A stretch of 64,000 bases of DNA, from positions 1 through 64,000 of the forward strand of contig NZ_QPEJ01000012.1 of the NCBI RefSeq assembly GCF_003335085.1, given 5' to 3'. Positions 63,837 through 64,000 of the stretch are shown here, in pieces (within the stretch, counting starts at the first letter, position 1; every line of letters begins with the position of its first letter). The translations under genes and the position numbers were made by a program. The notes below the pieces were generated by a model, which ran no database searches, had not been told where the DNA came from, and saw only the letters and a program-made list of their open reading frames with translations. The DNA is from Polaribacter sp. WD7 (GTDB lineage Bacteria > Bacteroidota > Bacteroidia > Flavobacteriales > Flavobacteriaceae).

Positions 63837-64000
63837 TTAGCGTAAATACTTCCAATCTACATAAAAAGTTCCAAAAGGAATAATAGAACCAAGCAACACT
63901 ATACCCAAAGTTTTATTGCTCCATTGCATTTCTTTTTTAATCAAAAAAGCCAAAATAATGTAGAGCATAAAAAGCAATCCATGAGGCATTCCAAAGAGTT
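63837..64000 (-). CDS. DUF3817 membrane protein, C-terminal part (cut by window edge)
   Basis: The reverse strand encodes LFGMPHGLLFMLYIILAFLI, KKEMQWSNKTLGIVLLGS and IIPFGTFYVDWKYLR before TAA at 63837-63839. GMPHGLLFMLYI and IPFGTFYVDWK are typical of the small DUF3817 integral membrane family. The start lies beyond the window. It converges with the MoaD-like gene, with a 3-base gap between their stops. Confidence 0.75.
   Translation of the reverse strand, partial: LFGMPHGLLFMLYIILAFLIKKEMQWSNKTLGIVLLGSIIPFGTFYVDWKYLR

Noticed and set aside
1..64000. CRISPR array, tRNA or rRNA genes
   Set aside because: I saw no regularly spaced direct repeats, no cloverleaf with a GGTTC-type arm and no ribosomal RNA segments; this was by eye, and a covariance search would be firmer.

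Overview
The window is chromosomal DNA from a marine-type member of the Flavobacteriaceae (Bacteroidota), close to Polaribacter or Tenacibaculum in character. The evidence is the very low GC content, promoter -7 boxes of the form TAnnTTTG, few Shine-Dalgarno sequences, and lineage-specific genes: the giant type IX secretion translocon SprA, a RemB-like gliding protein, DUF4270, DUF4296, DUF4271 and DUF5686 proteins, and TonB-dependent receptors with carboxypeptidase-like N-terminal domains. These comparisons rest on recognition of families by eye; no database search was run.

Layout. 1-58 is the first codons of an IS1595-type transposase cut by the window edge. 207-3359 holds an ALDH7-type aldehyde dehydrogenase, a lipoprotein isoaspartyl peptidase and a small unknown gene. 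3483-6598 is a four-gene minus-strand operon of two lipoproteins, an ECF sigma factor and a membrane-anchored beta-barrel protein. The sigma factor ORF (4807-5373) contains no ATG, GTG or TTG codon at all, so it must start at ATT or ATC. 6660-20011 is housekeeping: LuxE-like ligase, MscL, YHS protein, sterol desaturase-like enzyme, tyrS, an epimerase, DUF4296, pyrC, polyprenol-phosphate sugar synthase, DUF4271, hemD, radA, a flippase-like protein, panD and panC. 20109-26346 holds an orphan starch-synthase N-terminal domain, a DUF4270 lipoprotein, glmS, a flavoprotein, MarC and a DUF3109 protein.

26347-28613 is a decayed island: a histidine-kinase tail remnant, one copy of a 248-bp palindromic repeat (a MITE candidate whose second copy is at 40660-40907), the 3' end of a lost gene, an intact tonB, and a clear deoC pseudogene. 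28614-31281 encodes a sugar N-acetyltransferase and a RemB/Wzi-like outer-membrane protein that begins with a TonB C-terminal-like domain. 31479-36497 is the accessory part of a caa3-type cytochrome oxidase locus (heme O synthase, two subunit III-type proteins, subunit IV, SCO and partners). Subunits I and II are not in the window. 36612-41831 carries tolC, tsaB, mscS, a MORN-like protein and a second tonB.

41890-52729 is the conserved maeB-ruvA-sprA-gcvH-vanZ block. 53044-60970 is a sucrose-type utilisation locus: GH13_18 phosphorylase, PfkB fructokinase, MFS transporter and a TonB-dependent receptor. A divergent LacI regulator faces it across two palindromic operators. No SusD is present. 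The presumed flow is receptor (outer membrane), MFS permease (inner membrane), phosphorolysis to glucose-1-phosphate plus fructose, and fructose phosphorylation. The right end holds a DUF5686 outer-membrane protein, a MoaD/ThiS-like protein and the tail of a DUF3817 membrane gene. I saw no tRNA, rRNA or CRISPR array.
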